Under the pieces are notes generated by a model. That model did no database searches. It was given only the letters and a program-made list of their open reading frames with translations, and had not been told where the DNA came from. A DNA stretch of 64,000 bases, from assembly GCF_000518985.1 (NCBI RefSeq), contig NZ_JAEQ01000016.1, positions 1 to 64,000 on the forward strand, in the 5' to 3' direction. Of the stretch, positions 41,324-50,519 are shown one piece after another; the first letter of the stretch is position 1, and every line of letters begins with the position of its first letter. This DNA comes from Chelativorans sp. J32 (GTDB lineage Bacteria; Pseudomonadota; Alphaproteobacteria; Rhizobiales; Rhizobiaceae). A program made the position numbers and the translations under genes.

Positions 41324-42685
41324 ATGACCAATCTCAGTTCACTGGTCGACCTGAAGAACGGAACAATCAGCCGGGAAATCTTCGTCAACGACGAGATCTT
41401 CAAGCAGGAGCTGGGGCAGATCTTCTCACGCGCCTGGCTGTTCATCGGGCATGAGGATCTCGTCCCAAATCCGGACGATTATTTCGTCTCCCGCATGGGC
41501 ACGGATTCGGTGATTCTGACGCGCGACCGGCAGAACAAGATCAATGTCCTGCTCAACAGCTGCATGCATCGCGGCATGAAGGTGTGCCGCTACGATCAAG
41601 GCAACACGCGAGCCTTCACCTGTCCGTACCACGGCTGGAGCTATTCTACGGATGGCCGGCTGGTCGAGGTCCCGGGCGAGCTGGTGGGCGTCCCGGGTTT
41701 CGGTCCCTATTATCACGAGAAGCTCGACAAGAAGAATTGGGGCCTCATCTACTGCCCCAAGGTGGTGAATTACAAAGGCACGATCTGGGCCACCTGGGAC
41801 GCCAACGCGCCCGACTTCCTCGATTATCTCGGTGACATGAAGGTTTATCTGGACGCCGCGCTCGACCATCGCGATGGCAGCCCAGGCGGATCGGAGATGA
41901 TCGGCGGCGTTCAGAAGTGGCGCGTGAAGTGCAATTGGAAATTCGCGCCGGAAAATTTCATTGGCGATATGTACCACGACATCAGCCACCGCTCGGTGGA
42001 TCTGGTCGGTATCGGCCCGAGCGGTGGCAAGGGCCGGCGCGACAAGACGATCGGCCGAACCACCGTCTCATTCGACGATCTCGGCCATGGCATCATCGGC
42101 ACGCTGCCATATCGCGAAGAGTTTCCCTACCAGGAGACGTTCAAGAACCATCCGGAAATCGAGGACTATTTGAAAGAGGTCTACGACCGCCGGCTGAAGA
42201 ACCTAGGCGACAGGCTGCGTGTGAATACCAGCGTCGGCACGATCTTCCCCAACATGTCCTTCCACGGCCGCCAGCCGCGCACCATCGCCGTCTTCCACCC
42301 GATCAGCCCCACCGAGATGGAGATGTGGCGCATTTTCCTCGTCGATCGGGACTCGCCCCAGGCGCTCAAGGATGCGGCGCGCCACTATTACATGCGTTAT
42401 TCCGGCCCGGGCGGCATGACCGAATCCGACGATCTGGAGAACTGGCAGTATGCCACCGAGGCAAGCGCCGGCCATGTCGCGCGCCGCTATCATTACAATT
42501 ACCAGATGGGCATGGGCTATGCCGAACCGGTGCCGGAGCTGCGCGGCGCCTGGAACAACGGCGAGTATTCGGAAGGCAACGCCCGCGCCTACTACAAGCG
42601 CTATCTCGAATTCATGGAAGGCCGCGATTGGGATGGCCTGATGGCCGCCAGCCGGGCCCATGGGGAGGCGCGCAGCGATGCTTGA
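41324..42685 (+). CDS. aromatic ring-hydroxylating dioxygenase, alpha subunit
   Basis: A 453-residue terminal oxygenase subunit. Rieske cluster ligands C80-x-H82 and C100-x2-H103 (CMHRGMKVC, TCPYHGW), mononuclear iron histidines H218 and H222 with bridging Asp215 (ENFIGDMYHDISHRS). It inserts O2 into an aromatic ring. Some stretches (DYLGDMKVYLD, GGMTESDDLENW) recall actinobacterial PAH and phthalate-type dioxygenases, but neighbours (UbiD, TTT importer) favour an aromatic carboxylate. Substrate is not assigned. Overlaps the beta gene by 8 bp. Confidence 0.9.
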   Translation: MTNLSSLVDLKNGTISREIFVNDEIFKQELGQIFSRAWLFIGHEDLVPNPDDYFVSRMGTDSVILTRDRQNKINVLLNSCMHRGMKVCRYDQGNTRAFTCPYHGWSYSTDGRLVEVPGELVGVPGFGPYYHEKLDKKNWGLIYCPKVVNYKGTIWATWDANAPDFLDYLGDMKVYLDAALDHRDGSPGGSEMIGGVQKWRVKCNWKFAPENFIGDMYHDISHRSVDLVGIGPSGGKGRRDKTIGRTTVSFDDLGHGIIGTLPYREEFPYQETFKNHPEIEDYLKEVYDRRLKNLGDRLRVNTSVGTIFPNMSFHGRQPRTIAVFHPISPTEMEMWRIFLVDRDSPQALKDAARHYYMRYSGPGGMTESDDLENWQYATEASAGHVARRYHYNYQMGMGYAEPVPELRGAWNNGEYSEGNARAYYKRYLEFMEGRDWDGLMAASRAHGEARSDA

Positions 42686-43226
42686 GAGCCAGGATGCAAA
42701 GCTTCAGGAACTGCTGCTTCAGCGTGAGATCGAGCAGTTCCTGTTCGAGGAAGCTTCTCTCATCGACGAACGCCGCTTCAAGGAGTGGCTTGAACTCCTG
42801 ACCGAGGACATCCGCGTCTATGTCCCGATCGTGCGCAATGTGCGCTATGACCAGGCGGAGCTTGAGCGGACGAAGGAGTTCAAGGACACCTGCTGGGTGG
42901 ACGAAGGCAAGGAGACGCTGACCCAGCGGGTACAGCAGATCGCGACTGGCCTCCACTGGGCTGAGGAGCCGCGCTCGCGCACCACGCACCTTCTGACCAA
43001 TATTCGCCTGGCGGAGATATCGCCGGACCTCTCCGATCCGCGGGAAGTCCAGGTCCGGCTCAATTTCATGCTCTACCGCAATCGCGGACAAGTCGAGACC
43101 GACTTCCTTGTCGGGAAGCGCTTCGATCGCGTGCGCAAGGTGGATGGCGCGTGGAAAGTCGCGCGCCGGGAAGTCCATCTCGATCAATCCGTCCTGCTCG
43201 CAAAAAACCTGACCACCTTCTTCTGA
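42678..43226 (+). CDS. aromatic ring-hydroxylating dioxygenase, beta subunit
   Basis: A 182-residue NTF2-like/cystatin-fold structural subunit (REIEQFLFEEASLIDERRFKEWLELLTEDIRVYVPI, RTTHLLTNIRLAE, KVDGAWKVARREVHLDQSVLLAKNLTTFF). It forms the alpha3beta3 hexamer with the preceding gene. ATG 42678 lies inside the alpha gene with GGGGAGG ahead, so translation is coupled, which keeps subunits equal. Confidence 0.9.
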   Translation: MLESQDAKLQELLLQREIEQFLFEEASLIDERRFKEWLELLTEDIRVYVPIVRNVRYDQAELERTKEFKDTCWVDEGKETLTQRVQQIATGLHWAEEPRSRTTHLLTNIRLAEISPDLSDPREVQVRLNFMLYRNRGQVETDFLVGKRFDRVRKVDGAWKVARREVHLDQSVLLAKNLTTFF

Positions 43227-43269
43227 AGTCCAATAACAAACCCGAGCAGGCCAACTCTGGAGTGGAACG

Positions 43270-44238
43270 ATGAAGCTTTCGAAATTCCTCGCGGGATTGG
43301 CCTTGGCCCTCTCGCTTCCCTTTGCCGCCCAGGCGGCAGACGATTATCCGTCAAGACCCATCCGCATCGTCGTGGCCTTCCCGGCGGGCGGGGTCACGGA
43401 TCTCGCGTCCCGCATTGTCGCCGAAGCGCTGGGTAAGGAGCTGAACCAGTCGGTGATCGTCGAGAACAAGGCAGGCGGCGACGGCACCGTCGGTCTGCTC
43501 GAGGTCGTCAAGGCCGAGCCCGATGGGTACACGCTTCTCGCGGGAGGCTTCGGCGGTCAGCTCATTCCGCCGCTCATCAAGTCCAACTTCCCGGTAGACA
43601 TTCAGGAAAGCCTCACCCTTGTGGCGCGGCCTACCGAGTTTGCCAATGTGCTGGTGGTCAACAAGGACCTGCCGGTCAACTCCGTCAAGGAGTTCATGGA
43701 TTATGTGAAGGAGCGTCCGGGCGAGCTGAATTTCGGTTCCAGCGGCAGCGCGACGTCGGACCGGCTCACGACGGAGATGTTCATGCAGCACACGGGCCTG
43801 AAGCTCACGCATGTGCCCTATAAGGGCGGTGCCGCAGCGCTCAATGATCTGGCGGCGGGCGTGATCCAGGTGATGTTCGGCAACATGCCGCCGGCGCTGG
43901 GCCTGATCCAGGGCGGGAGCCTTAAGCCGCTCGCGGTCACCAGTCCTTACCGCGTACCGCAACTCCCGGACGTGCCCACGATGGAAGAGGCGGGCGTCGA
44001 GGGGTTCACGATGACGAGCTGGAACGCGATCTTCGCCCCGAAGGGCCTGCCCGAGGACATCCAGAACAAGCTGAGCGACGCTATCGCCAAGGCTGTCCAG
44101 CGGCCCGAAACTCAGGAACAGCTGCGCAAGGTCGGATTCGAGCCGGTGGGCGAGGGGTCGAAGGAGTTCCAGGCGTTCTTCGCCAAGGAGCGTGATCGGT
44201 GGAAGCAGGTCATCGATACGGCCGGCCTGCAAAACTGA
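43270..44238 (+). CDS. tripartite tricarboxylate transporter substrate-binding protein (TctC/Bug), copy 1
   Basis: A 322-residue Bug-family periplasmic protein with a Sec signal ending AAQAADD, then YPSRPIRIVVAFPAGGVTDLASRI, VENKAGGDGTVG, YKGGAAALNDLAAGVIQVMF and LPDVPTMEEAGVEGF. Bug proteins bind organic and aromatic acids and often serve TctAB permeases encoded downstream, here at 48.5-50.5 kb. A second copy follows 115 bp later. GGAG lies 9 bases before the ATG. Confidence 0.9.
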   Translation: MKLSKFLAGLALALSLPFAAQAADDYPSRPIRIVVAFPAGGVTDLASRIVAEALGKELNQSVIVENKAGGDGTVGLLEVVKAEPDGYTLLAGGFGGQLIPPLIKSNFPVDIQESLTLVARPTEFANVLVVNKDLPVNSVKEFMDYVKERPGELNFGSSGSATSDRLTTEMFMQHTGLKLTHVPYKGGAAALNDLAAGVIQVMFGNMPPALGLIQGGSLKPLAVTSPYRVPQLPDVPTMEEAGVEGFTMTSWNAIFAPKGLPEDIQNKLSDAIAKAVQRPETQEQLRKVGFEPVGEGSKEFQAFFAKERDRWKQVIDTAGLQN

Positions 44239-44353
44239 TCGGTTGGGGCCGCCTGTAGAAGGCGGGGAGGAGCTGGGCGGAATCCGCCCGAACTGCGGGC
44301 GCGGGGCTGTTCGATGGATATGCCCTGCAGCCGCTACATTCGAGGTTTTTTCC

Positions 44354-45331
44354 ATGGCAAGATTTACAGATCTTCTCGTGGCCGCCGCGGTGGCATTGGG
44401 GCTCTCCGTGGCCGCCACGTCGGTTCGGGCAGAGGACTATCCGTCCCGCCCTGTTCGCATCGTCGTCGCCTATCCGGCCGGCGGAGTGATCGATCTCCTG
44501 TCGCGCATCTACGCGGAAGCGCTCGGCAAGGAGCTTGGCCAGACCATCGTGGTCGAGAACCGCTTCGGCGGCGATGGCACGATCGGTCTTATGGAGGTCG
44601 TCCGGTCGGAGCCGGACGGCTACACCATCCTGTCCGACGGGTTCGGCGGTGAGCTCATTCCGCCGCTCATGAAATCCAATTTCCCCGTAGACGTGCAGAA
44701 GGATTTGACCTTCATCGCAAGGCCTGCGGAATTTGCCAATGTGGTGGTGATCAACAAGGATCTGCCGGTCAATTCGGTAGAGGAACTGATCGCCTATGCG
44801 AAGGAGCGTCCCGGCGAGCTCAACGTCGCTTCCAGCGGTACGGCGACCTCGGATCGCCTGACCGCCGAAATGTTCATGCAGGCGACGGGCACCAAGTTCA
44901 CGCTCGTTCCGTATAAGGGCGCCGCCGCGGCGCTTCAGGACATGACGGCCGGCGTTGTCCAGGTGATGTTCGCCAACATGCCGCCTGCAATGGGATTGAT
45001 CCAGGCCGGCAGCATCAAGGCGCTGGCCGTCACCAGCAATTATCGCATGTCGCAATTGCCTGACGTGCCGACCCTCGACGAGGCCGGCGTCGAGGGTTTT
45101 TCCATGACGAGCTGGAACGGCATCTTCGGTCCGAAGGACCTGCCGCAGGAGATCATCGACCGCCTCAACGCAGCCTACGTGAAGACCTCGCAATCGCCGG
45201 AGGTGCGGGAGAAGCTGAGCAAGATCGGCTACGAGCCCGTGTCGCAGACGGCCACCGAATTCCGAGCCTTCTACGACGAGGAGCGTGAGCGCTGGAAGAA
45301 GGTGATCGACACGGCGGGTCTGCGTCAGTAG
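44354..45331 (+). CDS. tripartite tricarboxylate transporter substrate-binding protein (TctC/Bug), copy 2
   Basis: A 325-residue paralogue of the preceding gene, aligning along its whole length without large gaps (YPSRPVRIVVAYPAGGVIDLLSRI, FPVDVQKDLTFIARPAEFANVVVINKDLPVNSVEEL, YKGAAAALQDMTAGVVQVMFANMPPA). Signal peptide ends at VRAED. ATG 44354 starts the signal; the longer frame is not supported. The pair looks like a tandem duplication kept intact, which suggests different ligands, such as two related aromatic acids. Confidence 0.9.
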   Translation: MARFTDLLVAAAVALGLSVAATSVRAEDYPSRPVRIVVAYPAGGVIDLLSRIYAEALGKELGQTIVVENRFGGDGTIGLMEVVRSEPDGYTILSDGFGGELIPPLMKSNFPVDVQKDLTFIARPAEFANVVVINKDLPVNSVEELIAYAKERPGELNVASSGTATSDRLTAEMFMQATGTKFTLVPYKGAAAALQDMTAGVVQVMFANMPPAMGLIQAGSIKALAVTSNYRMSQLPDVPTLDEAGVEGFSMTSWNGIFGPKDLPQEIIDRLNAAYVKTSQSPEVREKLSKIGYEPVSQTATEFRAFYDEERERWKKVIDTAGLRQ

Positions 45332-45415
45332 CGGCCGCAGCGCCACGCAGCCGGACGCACATGCCCGGCCGCAATCAACACAATCCACACCGGGGTCAAT
45401 GGGAGCGAGCAAATC

Positions 45416-46927
45416 ATGGATGATCGGTTGCCCGCCGCGCAGGAAAGAACTGGGGAGAGCTGGCGCGATCTCCGCGATTGGCTTGCCCTCGTGGAACGGC
45501 AGCGAGAACTGCGCAGGATTTCGGCCGAAGTCGACCCAAAGGAGGAGCTTTCGGCGATCACGCTCCTTTCGACCCGCCAGGTTGGCGCACCCGCACTGCT
45601 GTTCGAAACGCTCGCGAACAACCGTAGCGATGCACGGGTGCTCATCAACATGCTTGCCGCCAGCAAGGAGCGCTACGCGCTCACCGTGGGGCTCGATCCC
45701 AAGCTGCCGGTTCGCGATCTGGTTGCTGCCACCCGCAAGATCATGAAGCGGCGGCTGCCGCCCGCAACGATCGCGCGCGATGAGGCGCCGGTGAACGAAA
45801 TCGTGCTTTCGGGCGACGAGATCGACATGACCCGCTATCCCTCGCCCACCTTCTGGCCGGGGGATGGCGGTCCCTACACCGGTACGGGAAACGTCACGCT
45901 CATCCGCAATCCGGATACGGGCGTCATCAATGTCGGCGTCTATCGCCAGATGCTGCACGGGCCGCGCAAGCTCGGCATCAACATGGTGCCGGGCCGGCAT
46001 GGCGCCCAGAATTGCGAAGCTTGGTGGGCGCGTGGAAAACCCTGCCCAGTGGTCGTGGCATACGGCATCGATCCGGCGCTCTTCATCGCCGCCACGCAGG
46101 TCTTCGGCCATGACGAGTCCGAGCTCGACGTCGCCGGCGGGCTGATGGGCGCGCCTGTGGAGATGACCGCCGCCGATCTCGTGGACATGCCGATCCCCGC
46201 GCGCGCGGAATTCGTGATCGAAGGCCATATCCATCAAGGAGAGCTGGAGCAGGAGGGACCGCTTGGCGAGTTCCACGGCTATTACAGCGGCAAGACCGAG
46301 CGCCGGCCGGTGATCACCGTCGATCGCATCCACCATCGCCGCTCGCCCATCATGACAGCGGCGCTGATGGCCACCTATCCCTCCTGCGAGATTGGCGAAT
46401 ACCACGCCATCATGCGGTCGGCGCGTGTCTGGGACAATCTGGAAAGCATGGGCGTTCCCGGAGTGACCGGCGTCTACGTCTATCCGGCCTCGGCTTCCGC
46501 CGCGGGCCTCATGGTGGTTTCGCTGAAGCAGCTCTATCCGGGGCATGTAGCGCAGGTGCTGGCGCTTGCAGCGCAAAGCCCCGCCGCAGCCTATTGCATC
46601 CGCTGGATCATCGCCGTGGATGACGACGTCGATCCGACCGACATCAACCAGGTCATGTGGGCGATGAGTGTCCGGAGCAATCCGAGCGACGACATCGATA
46701 TACTGCGCAAGACCTGGTCCTATCGCACGGATCCCAGCCTTGCGCCCGATGTTCGCCCCTACGGCTCGAAGGCCTTGATCGATGCCTGCGAGCCGCACCG
46801 CTTCCGCGCCACCATGGCCAAGCGCGCCTATTTGCGCAAGTCGGTCTATGAGCGCGTGGTGAGCCGCTGGAGCGAGCTCGGCCTTCCCGGCACCCCGCCG
46901 GCCGAAACCCATTTTCACAAAGAGTAA
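45416..46927 (+). CDS. UbiD-family decarboxylase
   Basis: A 503-residue prenylated-FMN-dependent decarboxylase: SWRDLRDWLALVERQRELRRIS at the start, YTGTGNVTLIRNPDTGVINVGVYRQMLHGPRKLGI (prFMN/Mn2+ region), and the active-site acid in EGPLGEFHGYYSG. It removes CO2 from an aromatic or alpha,beta-unsaturated acid. Next to a ring-hydroxylating dioxygenase it probably decarboxylates the dihydroxylated ring acid or a related intermediate. The flavin prenyltransferase UbiX is not in this window and must be elsewhere. Gap to the ALDH gene is 14 bp. Confidence 0.85.
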   Translation: MDDRLPAAQERTGESWRDLRDWLALVERQRELRRISAEVDPKEELSAITLLSTRQVGAPALLFETLANNRSDARVLINMLAASKERYALTVGLDPKLPVRDLVAATRKIMKRRLPPATIARDEAPVNEIVLSGDEIDMTRYPSPTFWPGDGGPYTGTGNVTLIRNPDTGVINVGVYRQMLHGPRKLGINMVPGRHGAQNCEAWWARGKPCPVVVAYGIDPALFIAATQVFGHDESELDVAGGLMGAPVEMTAADLVDMPIPARAEFVIEGHIHQGELEQEGPLGEFHGYYSGKTERRPVITVDRIHHRRSPIMTAALMATYPSCEIGEYHAIMRSARVWDNLESMGVPGVTGVYVYPASASAAGLMVVSLKQLYPGHVAQVLALAAQSPAAAYCIRWIIAVDDDVDPTDINQVMWAMSVRSNPSDDIDILRKTWSYRTDPSLAPDVRPYGSKALIDACEPHRFRATMAKRAYLRKSVYERVVSRWSELGLPGTPPAETHFHKE

Positions 46928-46941
46928 CGACGGAGGCCGAA

Positions 46942-48372
46942 ATGCCCTTTGCCAATCTGATTGCCGGCGCATGGGTCGAAGGCGATGGCAGCGAGAACAT
47001 CAATCCATCCGACACAGGCGATGTGATCGGCCTCTATTCCCGTGCCTCGGCCGGCCAGGTGGGCGATGCCATAGATGCGGCGGAGACTGCTCTGCACGCC
47101 TGGGCGCGTACGACGCCGCAGTTCCGGGCCGAGATTCTGGAGAAGGTGGGGCTGGAGATCGCCGCGCGCAAGGAAGAGCTTGCAGACCTTCTTGCCCGCG
47201 AGGAAGGAAAGACGCTGGCCGAAGCTACCGGCGAGGTGATGCGTGCAAGCCAGATCTTCCGTTTCTTCGCGGGCGAAGCGGTGCGCATTCCCGGCGAGAA
47301 GCTGGACTCCGCACGGCCGGGCGTCCAAATCGAGATCACGCGAGAGCCCGTCGGCGTGGTGGGTCTCATCACCCCGTGGAATTTCCCGATCGCGATACCC
47401 GCCTGGAAGATCGCGCCGGCACTTGCTTACGGGAACACAGTCGTTTTCAAGCCTGCCGACCTCGTGCCGGGCTCGGCCTGGGCGCTGGCAGAGATCATCA
47501 AACGTGCAGGCATTCCCGAAGGGGTCTTCAACCTCGTCATGGGCCGGGGCTCCGTGGTGGGCGAGGAGATCATCAAGAGCCCCAAGGTCGATGCTGTGAG
47601 CTTCACCGGCTCTGTCTCGACTGGCCAGCATATCCTGCAGACGGTGGCCGCACGCGGCGGCAAGGTGCAGATGGAAATGGGCGGCAAGAACCCACTCGTC
47701 GTCCTCAACGATGCGGATCTGGACGTGGCCGCGCGCGTCGCCCTCGACGGCGCCTTCTTCAGCACCGGTCAGCGCTGCACCGCATCTTCCCGCCTCATCG
47801 TTGAAGAGGGCATCCACGATCGATTTGTCAGCCGGCTTGCCGAAATGCTGCGCGATCAGGTGGTGGATGATGCACGCAAGCCCGGTACCACGATCGGTCC
47901 CGTGGTGGACCAGCGCCAGCTCGACCAGGATCTGCGATATATCGAGATTGGCCGCAAGGAAGGTGCGAAGCTGCTTCACGGCGGCGAGCGCCTCAATCGG
48001 GAGAAGCAGGGCTTTTATCTTGCGCCAGCGCTTTTCACCGAAGCGGACAACCAGATGCAGATTTGCCGCGAGGAGATTTTCGGGCCCGTGGCCACGGTGA
48101 TCCGCGCGCGTGACTATGAGGAAGCGCTGCATATCGCCAATGACACGCCCTTCGGCCTGAGCAGCGGTATCTGCACCACGTCGCTTTCGAAAGCCGCCGA
48201 TTTCCGGCGCAACAGCGAAGCAGGAATGGTGATGGTCAACCTGCCGACCGCGGGTGTCGACTATTTCGTGCCGTTCGGCGGCCGTAAGGCGTCGAGCTAC
48301 GGCTCGCGCGAGCAGGGACGCTATGCGGTCGAATTCTACACCTCGGTGAAGACGTCCTACGTCGCGCCATGA
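46942..48372 (+). CDS. aldehyde dehydrogenase family protein
   Basis: A 476-residue NAD(P) aldehyde dehydrogenase. PWNFPIAIPAWKIAPALAYGNTVVFKPA, base glutamate in MEMGGKNPLVV, catalytic cysteine in STGQRCTASSRLIVE, C-terminus VDYFVPFGGRKASSYGSREQGRYAVEFYTSVKT. The C-terminal stretch is like that of 2-oxoglutarate-semialdehyde dehydrogenases, but in this operon it more likely oxidises an aldehyde produced from the aromatic substrate. GGAGG stands just ahead of ATG 46942. Confidence 0.85.
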   Translation: MPFANLIAGAWVEGDGSENINPSDTGDVIGLYSRASAGQVGDAIDAAETALHAWARTTPQFRAEILEKVGLEIAARKEELADLLAREEGKTLAEATGEVMRASQIFRFFAGEAVRIPGEKLDSARPGVQIEITREPVGVVGLITPWNFPIAIPAWKIAPALAYGNTVVFKPADLVPGSAWALAEIIKRAGIPEGVFNLVMGRGSVVGEEIIKSPKVDAVSFTGSVSTGQHILQTVAARGGKVQMEMGGKNPLVVLNDADLDVAARVALDGAFFSTGQRCTASSRLIVEEGIHDRFVSRLAEMLRDQVVDDARKPGTTIGPVVDQRQLDQDLRYIEIGRKEGAKLLHGGERLNREKQGFYLAPALFTEADNQMQICREEIFGPVATVIRARDYEEALHIANDTPFGLSSGICTTSLSKAADFRRNSEAGMVMVNLPTAGVDYFVPFGGRKASSYGSREQGRYAVEFYTSVKTSYVAP

Positions 48373-48471
48373 CGCATCGCCGCTTGATACGGCCGCTCCT
48401 ACGCTCCCGCTATAAGCGGATGACGGAAGAGCGGCCCTCCGGCAGCGAGGGAGAGCTTTGAGGAGGAAACC

Positions 48472-48522
48472 ATGGACGGGATCGTGACGGCAGCGTTGAG
48501 GGACGACCATGATATCCGATAA
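48472..48522 (+). CDS. possible 16-aa leader peptide before tctB
   Basis: GAGGAGGAAACC, one of the best ribosome sites in the window, precedes ATG 48472, which encodes only MDGIVTAALRDDHDIR before TAA. The frame overlaps the tctB start (48509) by 14 bases in another phase. It may couple translation into tctB or may be the relic of an older start. No homology claim is made. Confidence 0.35.
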   Translation: MDGIVTAALRDDHDIR

Positions 48523-48964
48523 GAAAAGCCTCTATTCCGGGCTGATATTCTGCCTGTTCGGCGCGTTTCTGTTTATCGATGCCTGGGAGACGCTTGAGAT
48601 CGGCACCGCATTGCGGATGGGCCCCGGCTATTTCCCGATCATGATCGGCGGCGGCCTTGTTCTGCTGGGCGTGGCGGTGATGTTCAGCGGCCGCGAGCGC
48701 ACCACCTTCGATTTCCGCGCCCTGCCATGGCGCGCGATCGTGCTCCTTTCCGTCGCTATCCTGATCTTTACCTACGGCCTTCGCCCGTTGGGCTTCGTTC
48801 CGGCCACGGCGCTCCTCGTCTTTATCGCCGCCAAGGCACGCCGCGAGACATCTCTGCAGGGTGCGCTCCTGATCTCGCTTGCGCTTACTGCGTTCTGCAC
48901 GCTCGTCTTCATCTACGGCCTGAGCTTGCCGATTCCGCTCTTTGGTTCTCTTCTCGGCGTCTGA
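48509..48964 (+). CDS. tctB: tripartite tricarboxylate transporter small permease TctB
   Basis: A 151-residue membrane protein with four helices (LYSGLIFCLFGAFLFIDAW; IMIGGGLVLLGVAVMF; IVLLSVAILIFTYGL; LLISLALTAFCTLVFIYGL) and the conserved RMGPGYFPIMIGG stretch. It partners TctA, whose gene begins 10 bp after its stop. Stands after the UbiD and ALDH genes of the aromatic operon. Start ATG 48509 follows GAGGGACGACC. Confidence 0.85.
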   Translation: MISDKKSLYSGLIFCLFGAFLFIDAWETLEIGTALRMGPGYFPIMIGGGLVLLGVAVMFSGRERTTFDFRALPWRAIVLLSVAILIFTYGLRPLGFVPATALLVFIAAKARRETSLQGALLISLALTAFCTLVFIYGLSLPIPLFGSLLGV

Positions 48965-48974
48965 GGGGCATTTC

Positions 48975-50482
48975 ATGGATATCTTTTCGCATCTCCTGCT
49001 CGGCGTCGAGGTCGCGTTCACGCCCGTCAATATCTTTTACTGCTTCCTGGGCGCCCTGCTTGGCACCCTGGTCGGGGTTCTGCCGGGCTTGGGTCCGACG
49101 GCGACGATCGCGATGCTCTTGCCGCTGACCTTTTCCATCGAGCCGTCTTCCGCGCTCATCATGCTTGCCGGCATTTATTACGGCGCACAGTATGGCGGCT
49201 CGACCACAGCCATTCTCGTCAATTTGCCAGGCGAGGCATCGGCGGCAGTGACGGCCATCGACGGCTACCGCATGGCGCAGCAGGGCAGGGCGGGCCCGGC
49301 CCTCGCCATCGCGGCAATCGGCTCCTTCTTCGCCGGCAGTGTTGCTACGCTGCTCGTTGCGCTCTTCGGGCCGCTCCTCATCCTGATCGCGCAGCAATTC
49401 AGCCCGGCCGAATATTTTTCGCTGATCGTGCTCGGCCTGATTTCCTCTATCGCGCTCGCACACGGACAGTGCTGAAGGCGCTTGCGATGATCTTCATGGG
49501 TCTGGGCCTCGGCCTGGTCGGCACCGATCTTTACACAGGCGAGCCCCGCTTCAACTGGGGCATTATCGAGCTCGCCGACGGCATCAATATCGTGGCAATC
49601 GCCGTCGGAATCTTCGGCATTGCGGAGGTCTTCCGCAATCTCGAGCGAAAAGGCAACGAGGGTGAGGCCAAAGTCGCAAAAGTCGGCAAGCTGCTGCCGA
49701 CGCGGGCGGAGCTGCGGGCCTCGGCTGCCCCGATATTGCGCGGCACCGCGATCGGCTCCCTCCTCGGCGTTCTTCCCGGTGGAGGCGCGCTGCTCTCCTC
49801 TTTCGCATCCTACACGATGGAAAAGAAGCTCTCGAAGGACCCGAGCCGTTTCGGCAACGGCGCGATCGAGGGCGTGGCAGCTCCCGAATCGGCCAACAAT
49901 GCCGGTGCTCAGACCTCCTTCATTCCCATGCTTACCCTCGGCATTCCATCCAACGCCGTGATGGCGCTTATGATCGGCGCGATGGTCATCCAGGGCATCG
50001 TGCCGGGACCGAAGGTGATGACGGACTATCCCGAACTCTTCTGGGGCATCATCGTCTCCATGTGGGTCGGAAACGCGATGCTCGTGATCCTGAACCTTCC
50101 GCTCGTCGGCCTGTGGGTGCGGCTGCTCAGCATTCCCTATGCCATTCTGTTCCCGGCCATCATCGCGTTTTCAGTCATCGGCACCTATACGGTGAACAAC
50201 AGCACATTCGACCTCCTGCTCGTCATCGGCTTCGCCGTACTCGGCTATATCCTCGTGAAGCTTGAATGCGAGCCGGCGCCGCTTCTCCTCGGCTTCGTCC
50301 TCGGGCCGCTGCTCGAAGAGCATCTCAGGCGTTCGATGATCCTCTCGCGGGGCGATCCGATGATCTTTTTTGAGCGCCCGATCAGCGCCGCGCTCCTGGT
50401 GCTCGCCTTCATCGTTCTCCTCGTGCTCGTGCTGCCGACCGTGCGCAGAAAGCGCGAGGAAGTCTTCGTGGCGGACGATTGA
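48975..50482 (+). pseudogene. tctA: tripartite tricarboxylate transporter large permease TctA, frameshifted
   Basis: The first 166 codons (MDIFSHLLLGVEVAFTP to LGLISSIALAHGQC) end at a TGA at 49473-49475. The rest continues in another frame from about 49469 (VLKALAMIFMGLGLGLVGTD to REEVFVADD), giving together a full TctA of about 500 residues with 11-12 helices. Relatives read AHG-S-V-LKA here; the sequence ACACGGACAGTGCTG lacks one base. A single-base loss in the strain or a sequencing error explains it; there is no slippery run for programmed shifting. Both halves look otherwise under selection, so the break is recent or artefactual. Confidence 0.85.
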
Positions 50483-50519
50483 CCCGCCACGCTCCCACCT
50501 TCCACCAAAAGGGTTCATC

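Noticed and set aside
44210-46972. A 920-codon minus-strand open frame across copy 2 of TctC and UbiD
   Set aside because: It spans two clear genes and the gap between them on the other strand and shows only antisense composition.
48975-50482. Programmed ribosomal frameshifting in tctA
   Set aside because: No slippery heptamer or downstream structure at the shift point; a simple base loss or sequence error is the simpler reading.
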